From: PSRI01 sp041484195 | GTDB taxonomy: Bacteria; Bacteroidota; Bacteroidia; Chitinophagales; Chitinophagaceae | NCBI GenBank assembly: GCA_041484195.1 | Contig: JBGPHC010000015.1 | Coordinates: forward strand, 1-64,000 | Reading direction: 5' to 3' | Length of the DNA stretch: 64,000 bases | Notes under the pieces: generated by a model | Told to the model about the DNA's origin: nothing | Databases searched by the model: none | The model's input: the letters and a program-made list of their open reading frames with translations, nothing else | Position numbers and translations under genes: made by a program | In this document: piece after piece, positions 8,176 through 17,407 of the stretch | Position numbering within the stretch: position 1 is the stretch's first letter | Layout: each line of letters begins with the position of its first letter

Positions 8176-8413
8176 AATTGTATTGTTTTAAGCGTAACCA
8201 AACGGTTACAAAAATAATTGAAAAGCTCTATAATGCAAATTTTCCTGGAATTAATTATGCCGGCATGCAATCTTTAGCGCCAGCAATATTTTTAACTGGG
8301 ATTTTTCGGAAACTACCAGGCATTGATGATTTGGGAGGTCTGAATCAAATCGAAGACAGAATCTGCGGCTGGGAGATACCAGAAAGCTGAGGCAATTATT
8401 TGAAATGGTTCAT

Positions 8414-8734
8414 TCATTTTTGGTCACTGACATCAATATGCGTTTCCATTTTATTCAAGTGACGGAAACTGTCCAACACCTCATGCAAATATTCGAAGCT
8501 AATACCGATGAATATCCAGGAAGTTATCACAACATAGTTCATCCTCCCTGCATTTTTGGGCAATGCCCTTTCCACCAATTTGCAAAGCGTTTTTCCCCCG
8601 GTAGGTGGGTAGGGCATCCTTTGAATGAATTCAATTGGGTTTTCAACAGCTCCCTTGTCCTGGTTTACTCTGTAATCTTTCACGATTGCAAGTATTGAAT
8701 AGGCCTCCTGGATATTTGAATCTGGCAGAAACAC
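8414..8734 (-). CDS. Uncertain hypothetical protein or remnant
   Basis: An open frame of 106 codons starts at a GTG. It has a charged N-terminal half and one hydrophobic segment near residue 70 (NYVVITSWIFIGISF). I do not recognise a family. It lies between the ArsR operon and the TPR gene, on the same strand as both, but an overlapping open frame of similar length exists on the plus strand. It may be a decayed gene or not coding at all. Confidence 0.25.
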   Translation of the reverse strand: MFLPDSNIQEAYSILAIVKDYRVNQDKGAVENPIEFIQRMPYPPTGGKTLCKLVERALPKNAGRMNYVVITSWIFIGISFEYLHEVLDSFRHLNKMETHIDVSDQK

Positions 8735-8789
8735 CCGGCGCAGCCTTCAAAAATTTTCCTCAAATTTGTTGGCGGTCATGTCAATGCCT

Positions 8790-9209
8790 CTAATTTTTTT
8801 CCGCCGATGGGCCCGCGACTGACCTGTTCTTCTTTAATATTTCCACATATCTCGTAGCGTCGGCATTGTTTGGATCCAATTCCAGGAGCTTGTTAAAATA
8901 ATCAATGGAGCTTTCATAATCCTTTTCGGCATTGGCCTTATATGCGGCAATATATCCATATGCCTCGATCAAATACCTCTTATTGAGATTATTGCTGGTA
9001 TCATTCTCCGTCAGTTCAACCACTTTTAGATAGTGGGGCACAGCCAGACCTTTTTCCATGGAGGAATCAATGGCAGCAGCGGTCCTGGCACACCAATAAT
9101 GTCCGAATTTATTATAGGGATATTTGTTGGCATATAGCGCGAAGACTGTATTGGCTCCCATATAATTCCTGGCTTTATAGTAGGAGATGCCCCAATTGAA
9201 GAGGTCCAC
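8790..9209 (-). CDS. C-terminal part of an amber-split TPR protein
   Basis: The frame continues directly from the upstream TPR gene. After its TAG at 9249-9251 the same frame reads L-S-K-Y-Y-L-G-N-P-A-A-T-N before the GTG at 9209. The product holds about two TPR units (LFNWGISYYKARNYMGANTVFALYANKYP and DYESSIDYFNKLLELDPNNADATRYVEIL) and is the natural C-terminus of the protein. Independent translation from the GTG is possible but unlikely. Most likely this is half of one gene of about 549 codons broken by a single nonsense change, or a base-call error. Confidence 0.6.
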   Translation of the reverse strand: MDLFNWGISYYKARNYMGANTVFALYANKYPYNKFGHYWCARTAAAIDSSMEKGLAVPHYLKVVELTENDTSNNLNKRYLIEAYGYIAAYKANAEKDYESSIDYFNKLLELDPNNADATRYVEILKKNRSVAGPSAEKN

Positions 9210-9248
9210 GTTCGTGGCGGCGGGATTACCTAAATAATATTTACTCAG

Positions 9249-10439
9249 CTATATTGATTCATTGTGATAGTCCTTTACCTTGTTGTACAATCCGGCAATC
9301 TTCTTATAATACCCGAGCTTCAGGGCATTCTCCTTTTCGAGTGTGGAAGCCCTTGCATAATACAGGGCCGCACTGTCTTCCTTCCCATTCATGACATCAT
9401 AGATATCGCCCATCAACTCGAAGTCCCTGGATATCCAATTCGAATCTGATTCCTTTTCAAAATATTGCTTCATGTAGGACGCGGCCTTATATGCCATGGC
9501 ATTGGCGGGTTGGTATAATTCCTTATAACAATAAGCTGCCAGTTTATACATCCGTGGTCTAATATCTTTGCCCAAATGCTGCAGGAGGGTCTGCACCTCG
9601 CTGATGGCTTCGGAATATTTCTTATTCAGGTATAAAATATCGATGAGGAGATATTCATTGTCAATGCTGTAGTCGGAGGCCGCTATATAGTTTCTGAGAT
9701 AATCCAACGCTTTGGCGGGATCATGGTGGAAGTAGTAAAAGTATAATTCATACAATGCGGGGGCATAGCCGGGATCTGATGCGATCGCTTTTGTGAAATA
9801 GGGCAGGAATATTTCATCATTATTTTGCGCCTCGAAGATCTTACCTATCTTATACAGGGCGGGAACATAATCTACCTTCACTGACAGAGCATTCTTATAA
9901 GCCCTGTATGCTTCGCTGCCATCGTTCAGCTTGCGGTATGCGTCTCCCATGGCGATATACAGATCAGGATTGTCTTTATCTCGCTTGATGGCTCTTTCCA
10001 ACAAATCAATCGCCGATTTATAATCCCCTGCCGGACCCTCCAATTGGGCCTCTGCCGCGGCGAACAATATCATAGGATCCTTTTTCTTTGTTTGATCCAG
10101 GGCCTGATCCAAATATTTTACTGCTTCATCCATCTTGCCTGTTTTTGCTAATACCCTTGCACGGGCGCAGCTTATTATGGGCGCTTGACTGATTTCAACC
10201 GGGATCTTCTGAAGACTGTCTCTTAAGATTGCGTCTTTATCTGTGGCCAGGTAAGCATCGGTGAGGAGATACCAGGCTTCCGGATTATTTGGATTTTCCT
10301 TCAGCAGGTTTCCCAATTCCGAAATCGCACTATTATATCTTTCCTGGTAAATGTATTTGCGTGCGGCTTCAATGTTCTGGCAGATCGCTGCAGGAATGCC
10401 CATTAAACTCAATAAAATAAAAATGTTGAAACGTTTCAT
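9249..10439 (-). CDS. Secreted tetratricopeptide-repeat protein, interrupted by in-frame amber codon
   Basis: A signal peptide (MKRFNIFILLSLMGIPAAICQ) is followed by about nine TPR-like helical pairs, for example EAARKYIYQERYNSAISELG, GDYKSAIDLLERAIKRDKDN and GSEAYRAYKNALSVKVDY. The frame ends at TAG (9249-9251) after DYHNESI, but TPR sequence goes on in the same frame to 8790, so the intact ancestor had about 549 residues. A TGG or CAG to TAG change would explain it. The start overlaps the stop of the universal-stress gene by 4 bases (ATGA), so they are co-transcribed. TPR proteins of this type usually scaffold envelope complexes; the partner is unknown. Confidence 0.75.
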   Translation of the reverse strand: MKRFNIFILLSLMGIPAAICQNIEAARKYIYQERYNSAISELGNLLKENPNNPEAWYLLTDAYLATDKDAILRDSLQKIPVEISQAPIISCARARVLAKTGKMDEAVKYLDQALDQTKKKDPMILFAAAEAQLEGPAGDYKSAIDLLERAIKRDKDNPDLYIAMGDAYRKLNDGSEAYRAYKNALSVKVDYVPALYKIGKIFEAQNNDEIFLPYFTKAIASDPGYAPALYELYFYYFHHDPAKALDYLRNYIAASDYSIDNEYLLIDILYLNKKYSEAISEVQTLLQHLGKDIRPRMYKLAAYCYKELYQPANAMAYKAASYMKQYFEKESDSNWISRDFELMGDIYDVMNGKEDSAALYYARASTLEKENALKLGYYKKIAGLYNKVKDYHNESI

Positions 10440-11323
10440 GCTCCTTCGATTTTGGTTGAATGATATAGAGGTGGATATGGCTTGATACTGAGTATTTGCA
10501 ACCTGGATTCGGTCTCCAGGATATCTGCGATGCTTTTCGGCGGTATTGTAAGTATCGTTGCTTCTTCCCGGGGATTCACCAGCAACATATCGGCGCCTAC
10601 CAGTCCGGCATACCTGAGCGCTTCCCTGGCGGGATGATCACCATTCAGCACTTTTAGCTCAATATGACATCCAAGCGTGTTCTTCAGTATCCTGTAAGTC
10701 TCAATGAATGCCTGGGAAGATGAATATTTTGAATGTTCCTTTAGCGTAATCAGATGTATCTGCGCCCTGAATCTTCCCGACAATTCGATCAGCAAATCAA
10801 TTTTCCGTTCAGGAATCCTTTTTCCCACAGGCACGACAATGATCCTGGTCTTATTGTGCAATGAGCCGGGCCTTACCGTCAATACCGGACAATTGGTTTG
10901 ACTGGCCAACTTATCAGTATTTACGTCGTTCAACCAATTAGTCCATTTCACGCTGGTTCGCTTACCGATGATAATGATCTGCGGATTTATCTTTTCTGCC
11001 AATTCTTCGATTGCATTCTGGACGCTGTCTTCAATCACCAAATGCGTTTTAACTCTTATTTCCGGGAAATTCTCCATGATACAAAATCTCCACTCCTCCA
11101 ATTTCATTTTGGCTAGCTGCAGTTTGTTTCTAAATCCTTTGCCGGAGTGAATATGAAAATGAGGAAGGGAAAACCTGCCAATGGGAAGTGAAGGATCCGC
11201 GACATGAAATAAATGAATCACGGTGTGCTCGGGATCGGACAATTCTATTGCTTTTTTGACAACTGTTTCCGTGTTGATGGTAAAGTCCAGGGGCAGTAAT
11301 ATGGTTTCAAATGATGTGGACAT
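10436..11323 (-). CDS. Tandem universal stress protein (UspA-like)
   Basis: This 295-residue protein has two Usp folds. Domain 1 (about 5-150) begins ETILLPLDFTINTETVVKKAIEL and ends IIIGKRTSV... LASQTNCPVLTVRPG. Domain 2 (about 155-285) is more diverged. The canonical ATP-binding G-2x-G-9x-G(S/T) motif is not well preserved in either domain, so nucleotide binding is uncertain. It is cytoplasmic. It overlaps the TPR gene and is divergent from the two-component system, so the 193-base spacer probably holds both promoters. Confidence 0.85.
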   Translation of the reverse strand: MSTSFETILLPLDFTINTETVVKKAIELSDPEHTVIHLFHVADPSLPIGRFSLPHFHIHSGKGFRNKLQLAKMKLEEWRFCIMENFPEIRVKTHLVIEDSVQNAIEELAEKINPQIIIIGKRTSVKWTNWLNDVNTDKLASQTNCPVLTVRPGSLHNKTRIIVVPVGKRIPERKIDLLIELSGRFRAQIHLITLKEHSKYSSSQAFIETYRILKNTLGCHIELKVLNGDHPAREALRYAGLVGADMLLVNPREEATILTIPPKSIADILETESRLQILSIKPYPPLYHSTKIEGA

Positions 11324-11516
11324 ATATATTTTTTATTGAATGAGATAATGCCAGACTTCAATTTATAGGCATTTCATAAGAGAAAGATTGATCCGCGATT
11401 AGAATCTCATTAGAATATGAAAGCGGTTTATTTGAGGACCGAATATATCAGGATGCCGTAAATTGCAAAAGCACTATTCACCACGACCTGTCAACCTTAT
11501 TGCCGAATTGCTTTTT

Positions 11517-12212
11517 ATGGAAAACAGGAATATACTCATCATTGAAGATGAACAGAAGATCGCGGACACACTTCAATTTGGTCTCGCTGAAAATGGCTAT
11601 CTGAGTGATGTGGCATACGATGGATTGGTGGGACATGATTTCTTCAAATCGCGGTCATACGATCTCGTTATCCTGGATATCAACCTGCCGGGCATGAACG
11701 GCTATGAACTGTGCAAAGTCATCAGGACCCAAAACAACCAGGTTCCTGTAATATTTCTCACAGCGTTCCATTCCATTGATGACAAAGTGGACGGATACCA
11801 TGCCGGCGCCGATGATTATTTGGTAAAGCCATTTGAGTTCAGGGAGCTGCTGCTTAAGATAAATGTATTGATAAAGCGCTCAGCAATTCCGCAATTGCCA
11901 TTAGGAAATATTCTGGGGGCGGCGGATCTGGAAATGAACCTGGACAACCGTGAAGTAAAAAGAGATGATCAGAAATTAACTCTGACGAATAAGGAATTCC
12001 AGCTCCTGGAATACCTGCTCCGGAATAAGAACAAAGTGGTCTCGAGAGCCGATATCGCCATTAATGTATGGGAGGTCGATTTCGACACCAATACCAATGT
12101 GATTGACGTGTACATAAACTATGTTCGAAATAAAATAGATAAGAATTTTCCAACCAAACTCATTCAGACCCATATCGGAATGGGATATATCCTAAAAGAC
12201 AGCAACCAGTAA
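11517..12212 (+). CDS. OmpR/PhoB-family response regulator
   Basis: This 231-residue protein has a receiver domain with the phospho-acceptor Asp near residue 54 (VILDINLPGMNG), the conserved Thr and Lys (FLTAF...DDYLVKPF), and a C-terminal winged helix (LTNKEFQLLEYLLRNKNKVVSR ... NVIDVYINYVRNKID). I choose the ATG at 11517; an upstream codon at 11463 would add 18 residues unlike the family. Its TAA overlaps the ATG of the kinase gene (TAATG), so the pair is co-translated. Confidence 0.95.
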   Translation: MENRNILIIEDEQKIADTLQFGLAENGYLSDVAYDGLVGHDFFKSRSYDLVILDINLPGMNGYELCKVIRTQNNQVPVIFLTAFHSIDDKVDGYHAGADDYLVKPFEFRELLLKINVLIKRSAIPQLPLGNILGAADLEMNLDNREVKRDDQKLTLTNKEFQLLEYLLRNKNKVVSRADIAINVWEVDFDTNTNVIDVYINYVRNKIDKNFPTKLIQTHIGMGYILKDSNQ

Positions 12213-13591
12213 TGCCCGTTAGATTCCGTATCACCATATTATTCGCCGTCATTGTATTCACATTGCTCTCCATCGTTTGCGGCTCTGTCTATTATTTTTC
12301 CTATACGAGCCGGTTCAGGAGTTTTAAGAACCGTTTAGTCAGCAAGGCCATCACCACAGCCAAACTATTCAGCCAGTCGGGCACATTCGACCGGGATATG
12401 ATTGAAAGGATTGATTCTTCCATCACGCTGTCCATCAAAGAGAAATTCGTGCAGGTTTATGACGCGTCCAACACGAAAATCTACCAGTTCAACGATCTCC
12501 CCGGCGACACTCTCACATTTGAAAAAAAGATACTGGACAATGCCAGACTTCGTGGAAATGTTTACTTCAGGCAAGGCAAGAGGGAAATAGTCGCTCATTA
12601 CGATATTGCAAAAGGCAGCCAGTTCGTGATCGTGGTTGGAGCATTGGACCAGGAAGGCATCAATATGCTACATCAATTATTCCTGATATTGGCATTTAGT
12701 TTCGTTGGAGGCCTGTTGATCGCCATGGTCGGTGGCTATATCTTCTCCACGCGCCTATTGCTCCCCATCAAAAAAATCGCGGATGAGGTGAATGAGATCT
12801 CAGCCCAGAGCCTGGCCAGAAGGATCCATGCGGGAACCGGGGACGATGAATGGAATTACCTGGCAGCGACACTAAACCAATTACTCAACCGCCTGCAGGA
12901 AAGTTTTGATATTCAAAAAAGATTCATCGCGAACGCGTCTCATGAATTGTCAACTCCGCTGGCTTCCATTTCAAGCCAGTTGGAAGTTTCACTGCAAAGA
13001 GACAGGGATGCGGCGATGTACCGACAGGTGATGCAGTCGGTTTACGAAGATGTTAGCGGCCTCACCAGGCTCACCCACACATTGCTTGAATTTTCAAAAG
13101 CATCCGGAAATGCAAGCGGTATTGAAATAGACCTGGTGAGGATTGATGAAATACTCTTGCAGATTCCAAGGGAAATTCAGAAGATGAACCTGGGATACAA
13201 TGTAGTCCTCCAGTTCAATGAATTGCCACCCGCGGAAGAAAAACTGGTATGCTTTGGCAATGAAGCGCTGTTACTGACGGCCATCAGGAATATTGTAGTC
13301 AATTCATGTAAATATTCACCCAACCGCCTGGCTAAACTGACCCTTTCGTTTAAGGACGACGAGATATTCATATCTATTTCAGATGAAGGGCTGGGAATTC
13401 CACCCGAAGAACGCGAAAGGATCTTCCAGCCTTTCTACAGGATCGAAGGCCGGCAACCTTCCACCGGATTCGGTCTGGGACTTTCACTGGCCAGCAGGAT
13501 CATTAAATTGCACAAGGGCAGTATTCATATAGAATCCAACAACGGAGTCGGATCGGTTTTCATCATCATGTTGCCCAATGCATCCAAATAA
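12212..13591 (+). CDS. Sensor histidine kinase (HAMP/HisKA/HATPase)
   Basis: This 459-residue protein has membrane segments at about 7-30 and 155-178 that flank a periplasmic region of about 125 residues with no recognised ligand domain. A HAMP linker follows (about 180-232), then the phospho-acceptor His 244 in ANASHELSTPLAS. The ATPase domain shows the N box (RNIVVNSCKYSP), G1 (DEGLGIPPEERERIFQPFYR) and G2 (GFGLGLSLASRII). It partners the upstream response regulator. The signal is unknown. Confidence 0.95.
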   Translation: MPVRFRITILFAVIVFTLLSIVCGSVYYFSYTSRFRSFKNRLVSKAITTAKLFSQSGTFDRDMIERIDSSITLSIKEKFVQVYDASNTKIYQFNDLPGDTLTFEKKILDNARLRGNVYFRQGKREIVAHYDIAKGSQFVIVVGALDQEGINMLHQLFLILAFSFVGGLLIAMVGGYIFSTRLLLPIKKIADEVNEISAQSLARRIHAGTGDDEWNYLAATLNQLLNRLQESFDIQKRFIANASHELSTPLASISSQLEVSLQRDRDAAMYRQVMQSVYEDVSGLTRLTHTLLEFSKASGNASGIEIDLVRIDEILLQIPREIQKMNLGYNVVLQFNELPPAEEKLVCFGNEALLLTAIRNIVVNSCKYSPNRLAKLTLSFKDDEIFISISDEGLGIPPEERERIFQPFYRIEGRQPSTGFGLGLSLASRIIKLHKGSIHIESNNGVGSVFIIMLPNASK

Positions 13592-13659
13592 TATTCCGGC
13601 TTTTCCGGGCATGGTCTTTTCGGACAAGATGGATTTGCAAAATGACCTCACAATAATCC

Positions 13660-16600
13660 TTATTTCCCCGTGCTGTCTTTGGATGGTTTTTTCTTCTTTA
13701 GCAGATTATTGAATGTATTCTTGAGCGTTTGTTCTGCCGCTTTCCTGCTATTGTCAACCGTATTGGCTGGAGCGCCACTGCTGTCCTTGCTGCCCGATAT
13801 TTTCTTTGTGATGTCTTCCTGCAATCCTTTCAGAGCCTGATCCTTGATGGATTTGGCCGAATCTTTCAATTCATTTTTCATATTTTCCGCCACTAATTTT
13901 GCACTGTCCACTTTTTGCTTCGCGAAATCTGCCGCCTGCTGCTTCAGGTCGCTGGCGAGGTCTGTAGCCGCGCCTTTGAGGTCTGTACTGATGGTGGGAT
14001 TGGTAATAGTGCCACCCATTTTCACTTTAAGATCCACTATATCGCCCAGTTTAGCCGGAACGCCTTTGCTGCTGGCCTGTTGGGCCAAATTATCCACCAG
14101 CGCATTGCCCTTGCTGCCCATCAGGCTGCGCGGCAATTTTACATCCAGTAGATAGTCTATAGACTGATCGAGCCCATGCATGCCCCCGATTTCCATTTCA
14201 ATATCCTTAACCTTGACCTTGAAAGGCTTTACCAGCACTTTGCCATTGGCGAATTCAAAATAATTCTTGATATCCTTCAGCGTGATATCACTAAACTGAT
14301 CCACATTCAGTGTCTGCCCCAGTTTCTCCAATGGGGCGAATTTCCTGAGAAAACCTTCCAGCAACAAAAGACTGCCATTGCCGGTGAGAGAGGACAGGTT
14401 CGGCATCATATCTTCACCCAGTTTACCCTTCATGTTGAGTTGGGAACTGATCTTGCCGCCTATGAATTTCCCGATTGGCATCAATTTCTGCACGGTATTG
14501 AATGCATAGAAAGTCTTCTGCGCATCAAGCCCGCTCACATCATAGGACAGGCTAATATCCGGCTTTTTCTTATCCATTTTTGTGGAATAAGTACCACTCA
14601 GCGCCAGGCTGCCATCCAGCGCATTCGTTTGCACGTTCTTCAGAGTCACCGTTTCATCTTTCACCAATATGGCCCCATTCAAATTATTGTAATCCACTTT
14701 GTCGTAAGTGAGTTTGTCCACAGCGGCATTCAAGAGTAAATTTATATTCTTCGGAACCGCGAAAGCAGTCATGGCGGTGGAATCAGCGCCTTTTGCAGCA
14801 TTGGTTCCCATCAGGGCGTTCAAATCAATCTTATCGGCCGAAAGATTCAGGGTTCCGGCAAGGGGTTCATTGTACAGCGCATATCCAATGGCGTTATCTA
14901 GTGATCCGTTCGCGCTGTAATGCGTGCCCAGGTATTCCGCTTTCAGGTTGCTGAGTGTGATTTTTGCCGGGTTGAAAACCATTTCCGCAATTGGAATGGT
15001 AAGTGGACCGGGATAATCTTTGGAAACATATTTCACATCGGTCGCGCGCATCGTGCCTGAAGTCTGGACCTTTTGGTATTCTTTTTTGTCGATGGCCGAT
15101 TTATTTCCTTTGAATGAAATATCGGCATCGACTAAACCGGAATAACTGGTGCCGGGTGTTGGCTCGCTGAATTGCGCAAGATTGGCGAGGTTGAATTTTC
15201 CCTTGGCATTCCCCTCAAAATATAAATCGCTGGCCGGAGTTTTTGCGAGCAAGGTGAAATCAATAGGATTATTTCCCAATTCCACATGGCCCGAAGAAAT
15301 CCTGACAACAGTATGATCCGTGACGCCGTCAGGATTATCCACCACAATCTTCATGCTGGTGTTGTGTATGGGTTGGGGGAAATCTTTGGAAGAATAATTC
15401 AGGTTCGATACGTCAATATATCCGCGGGCACTGAAATCGCCCTTTTGCTTCCTTGTGATGACCGCCACATTTCCCTTCGCGAAAATATCCGCATCAATTA
15501 AACCGGATAGTTTGGTAGATGGATCCAGCTTGACGAATTGCGTGATCCTGGAAAGATCCAGTTTGCCCTTAGCGGCCGCATCAATGAATTGGTCCGTGGT
15601 GGGATTTTTCAACAGCAGCCTGAAATCGAAAGGATCTGTCCCGAATTCAATATGTCCCTTGGAAATATCCACAATCGTATGGTCGGTAACGCCATCGGGA
15701 TTGTCAACCTTCATGGCCAGGTTGATATTTTTCACAGGCTGGGGCAGGTCGGGGTACTGGAAGAATCCGTCACTGACTTCCAGGTTAACCTGGTAGGCTG
15801 GTATTTGTGTGCTGCTGTAATTTCCTTTTACAAATCCACTGAACAATGCCTTGCCGCTCGTTTTAATCTTATCAAATTCCTTATTATAAACTGCCGGCAC
15901 CAAGGACAATACGGTCTTGAATTCCGTAGATGGGGCCTTGAATTGAATATCCATTCCATAAACACTATCATTTACAAACCTGAAGAAACCGCTGGATGAG
16001 AGTTTTAGGTCATTCACTGAAATATCATCGGTCTTGAAAGTATAGGTGCTGGTCTTACTATCCACCTGAATATCGGCGCCCACCATTGCTTTGGCGTTGA
16101 CGAGATATGGAATTTTGCTATAAACAAAATTAACCGCATCGGCTTCCGAACTGGTTTTAAGCATGAATATATCAGAACTTAAATCTCCACTTCCACTATG
16201 GTTGAGGTTGAATATTTCACTGCTCATGTCGCCTGGGATATCGATATAGCTCAGATAACCCTGATTGATTTCATAGTGTTTCAGGTTAATCTTAAATGGT
16301 TTTGATTCGGCCGCTACGGCAGTTGTATCCGGGATTGTGATATCCCAATTCGCCTTTCCTTCCTTATTCACGATGGCATGAATGCGGGGCTTATCAATGG
16401 AAATAGAAGAAATCTTGATTTCTCCTCCGGAGATCACGCTCCAAAGGTTTAAGGCCAGGTCTATACGGCTGGCAGAAATCAGGGTGTCGCTGGCAAATTC
16501 ATCCACACCCGTTACCTGGAGATCTTCCAATCCTGCTGCCAACATGGGAAAATGCCTGAACAATGAAATATTGAGATCCTTAAAATCAACTTTTGCATTT

Positions 16601-16728
16601 AGGTTTTTATTGATGTTTGCTTTTGCAACCTTCATCAATTTCCCTTTGAACATGATCGGGGCCGCGAAAGCAAGGACAATCAGGACTAGCAGGACGATGC
16701 CAATAATTCTAAGGATTTTCTTCAGCAT
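13660..16728 (-). CDS. AsmA-family protein (large envelope protein)
   Basis: This 1022-residue protein has an N-terminal membrane anchor (about 5-28) followed by the AsmA start pattern (LNAKVDFKDLNISLFRHFPMLAAGLEDLQV). A long beta-rich body contains near-identical repeated blocks around VDNPDGVTDHT.V.IS.GH.E.G..P.DF (about 355-480), each about 125 residues. The C-terminal part has an AsmA_2-like segment (LNMKGKLGEDMMPNLSSLTGNGSLLLLEG) and a Lys/Ala-rich helical tail (about 925-1022). AsmA-like proteins are now seen as lipid-transport bridges between the two membranes; that role here is inferred from the family. It is a single gene, divergent from trmH. Confidence 0.88.
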   Translation of the reverse strand: MLKKILRIIGIVLLVLIVLAFAAPIMFKGKLMKVAKANINKNLNAKVDFKDLNISLFRHFPMLAAGLEDLQVTGVDEFASDTLISASRIDLALNLWSVISGGEIKISSISIDKPRIHAIVNKEGKANWDITIPDTTAVAAESKPFKINLKHYEINQGYLSYIDIPGDMSSEIFNLNHSGSGDLSSDIFMLKTSSEADAVNFVYSKIPYLVNAKAMVGADIQVDSKTSTYTFKTDDISVNDLKLSSSGFFRFVNDSVYGMDIQFKAPSTEFKTVLSLVPAVYNKEFDKIKTSGKALFSGFVKGNYSSTQIPAYQVNLEVSDGFFQYPDLPQPVKNINLAMKVDNPDGVTDHTIVDISKGHIEFGTDPFDFRLLLKNPTTDQFIDAAAKGKLDLSRITQFVKLDPSTKLSGLIDADIFAKGNVAVITRKQKGDFSARGYIDVSNLNYSSKDFPQPIHNTSMKIVVDNPDGVTDHTVVRISSGHVELGNNPIDFTLLAKTPASDLYFEGNAKGKFNLANLAQFSEPTPGTSYSGLVDADISFKGNKSAIDKKEYQKVQTSGTMRATDVKYVSKDYPGPLTIPIAEMVFNPAKITLSNLKAEYLGTHYSANGSLDNAIGYALYNEPLAGTLNLSADKIDLNALMGTNAAKGADSTAMTAFAVPKNINLLLNAAVDKLTYDKVDYNNLNGAILVKDETVTLKNVQTNALDGSLALSGTYSTKMDKKKPDISLSYDVSGLDAQKTFYAFNTVQKLMPIGKFIGGKISSQLNMKGKLGEDMMPNLSSLTGNGSLLLLEGFLRKFAPLEKLGQTLNVDQFSDITLKDIKNYFEFANGKVLVKPFKVKVKDIEMEIGGMHGLDQSIDYLLDVKLPRSLMGSKGNALVDNLAQQASSKGVPAKLGDIVDLKVKMGGTITNPTISTDLKGAATDLASDLKQQAADFAKQKVDSAKLVAENMKNELKDSAKSIKDQALKGLQEDITKKISGSKDSSGAPANTVDNSRKAAEQTLKNTFNNLLKKKKPSKDSTGK

Positions 16729-16799
16729 ATTCTCAATTTTAGGTGTTATATCCCTGCAAGATCAGGTTTTTGTATTTTAGCCATTATCAATTTACAAAT

Positions 16800-17384
16800 A
16801 TGACGCCAGAAAGAATGAACCGTCTGATACAGGTTCTCCATAAACGACAAAATAACCTCACTGTTGTTCTGGAAAATGTATCAGATCCACATAATATTTC
16901 GGCAGTCATGAGGACATGCGATGCCGTAGGCATCCAGGAAATATTTATCCTCAACACAAAAATACCCCAACATAAGAAATGGGGCTCCAAAAGTTCGTCC
17001 AGCGCTGCAAAATGGCTGACCATTCATCAATTCACGGAATCGGCATCCTGCTTTCAAGAACTGCGGAATAAATACAATAGAATCTTTACCACCCGCCTGG
17101 ATAAAGATGCCAAAGCTCTGTACCAGCTCGATTTTACAAAACCGACTGCCCTGGTATTTGGAAATGAACACGATGGCGTTTCAGATGAGAGCATTGCGCT
17201 GGGGGATGGTAATTTCGTTATTCCCCAGGTGGGCATGATAAGATCACTGAATATTTCTGTAGCATGCGCCATAACTATCTATGAAGCATACCGGCAGAAA
17301 TCGCTTGCAGGGCATTATGACAAGCCCGGATTGCCGGATGCGGAATTGACGAGGGTGCTCGAAAATTGGAGCAGGAATGATTGA
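16800..17384 (+). CDS. trmH: tRNA (guanosine-18-2'-O)-methyltransferase TrmH
   Basis: This 194-residue SPOUT methyltransferase matches TrmH closely from its first residues (MTPERMNRLIQVLHKRQNNLTVVLENVSDPHNISAVMRT). Motif 2 is ALVFGNEHDGVSDE and motif 3 is IPQVGMIRSLNISVACAITIYEA, which form the trefoil-knot SAM site. It methylates the ribose of G18 in the tRNA D-loop. I choose the ATG at 16800, which matches the usual family start; an upstream codon at 16743 adds 19 unrelated residues. Confidence 0.92.
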   Translation: MTPERMNRLIQVLHKRQNNLTVVLENVSDPHNISAVMRTCDAVGIQEIFILNTKIPQHKKWGSKSSSSAAKWLTIHQFTESASCFQELRNKYNRIFTTRLDKDAKALYQLDFTKPTALVFGNEHDGVSDESIALGDGNFVIPQVGMIRSLNISVACAITIYEAYRQKSLAGHYDKPGLPDAELTRVLENWSRND

Positions 17385-17407
17385 AAATATTTAACCTTCA
17401 CCAAACA

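Noticed and set aside
15000..15780. Near-identical DNA blocks inside the AsmA-like gene
   Set aside because: They encode in-frame protein domain repeats of about 125 residues, not a mobile repeat or a CRISPR array.
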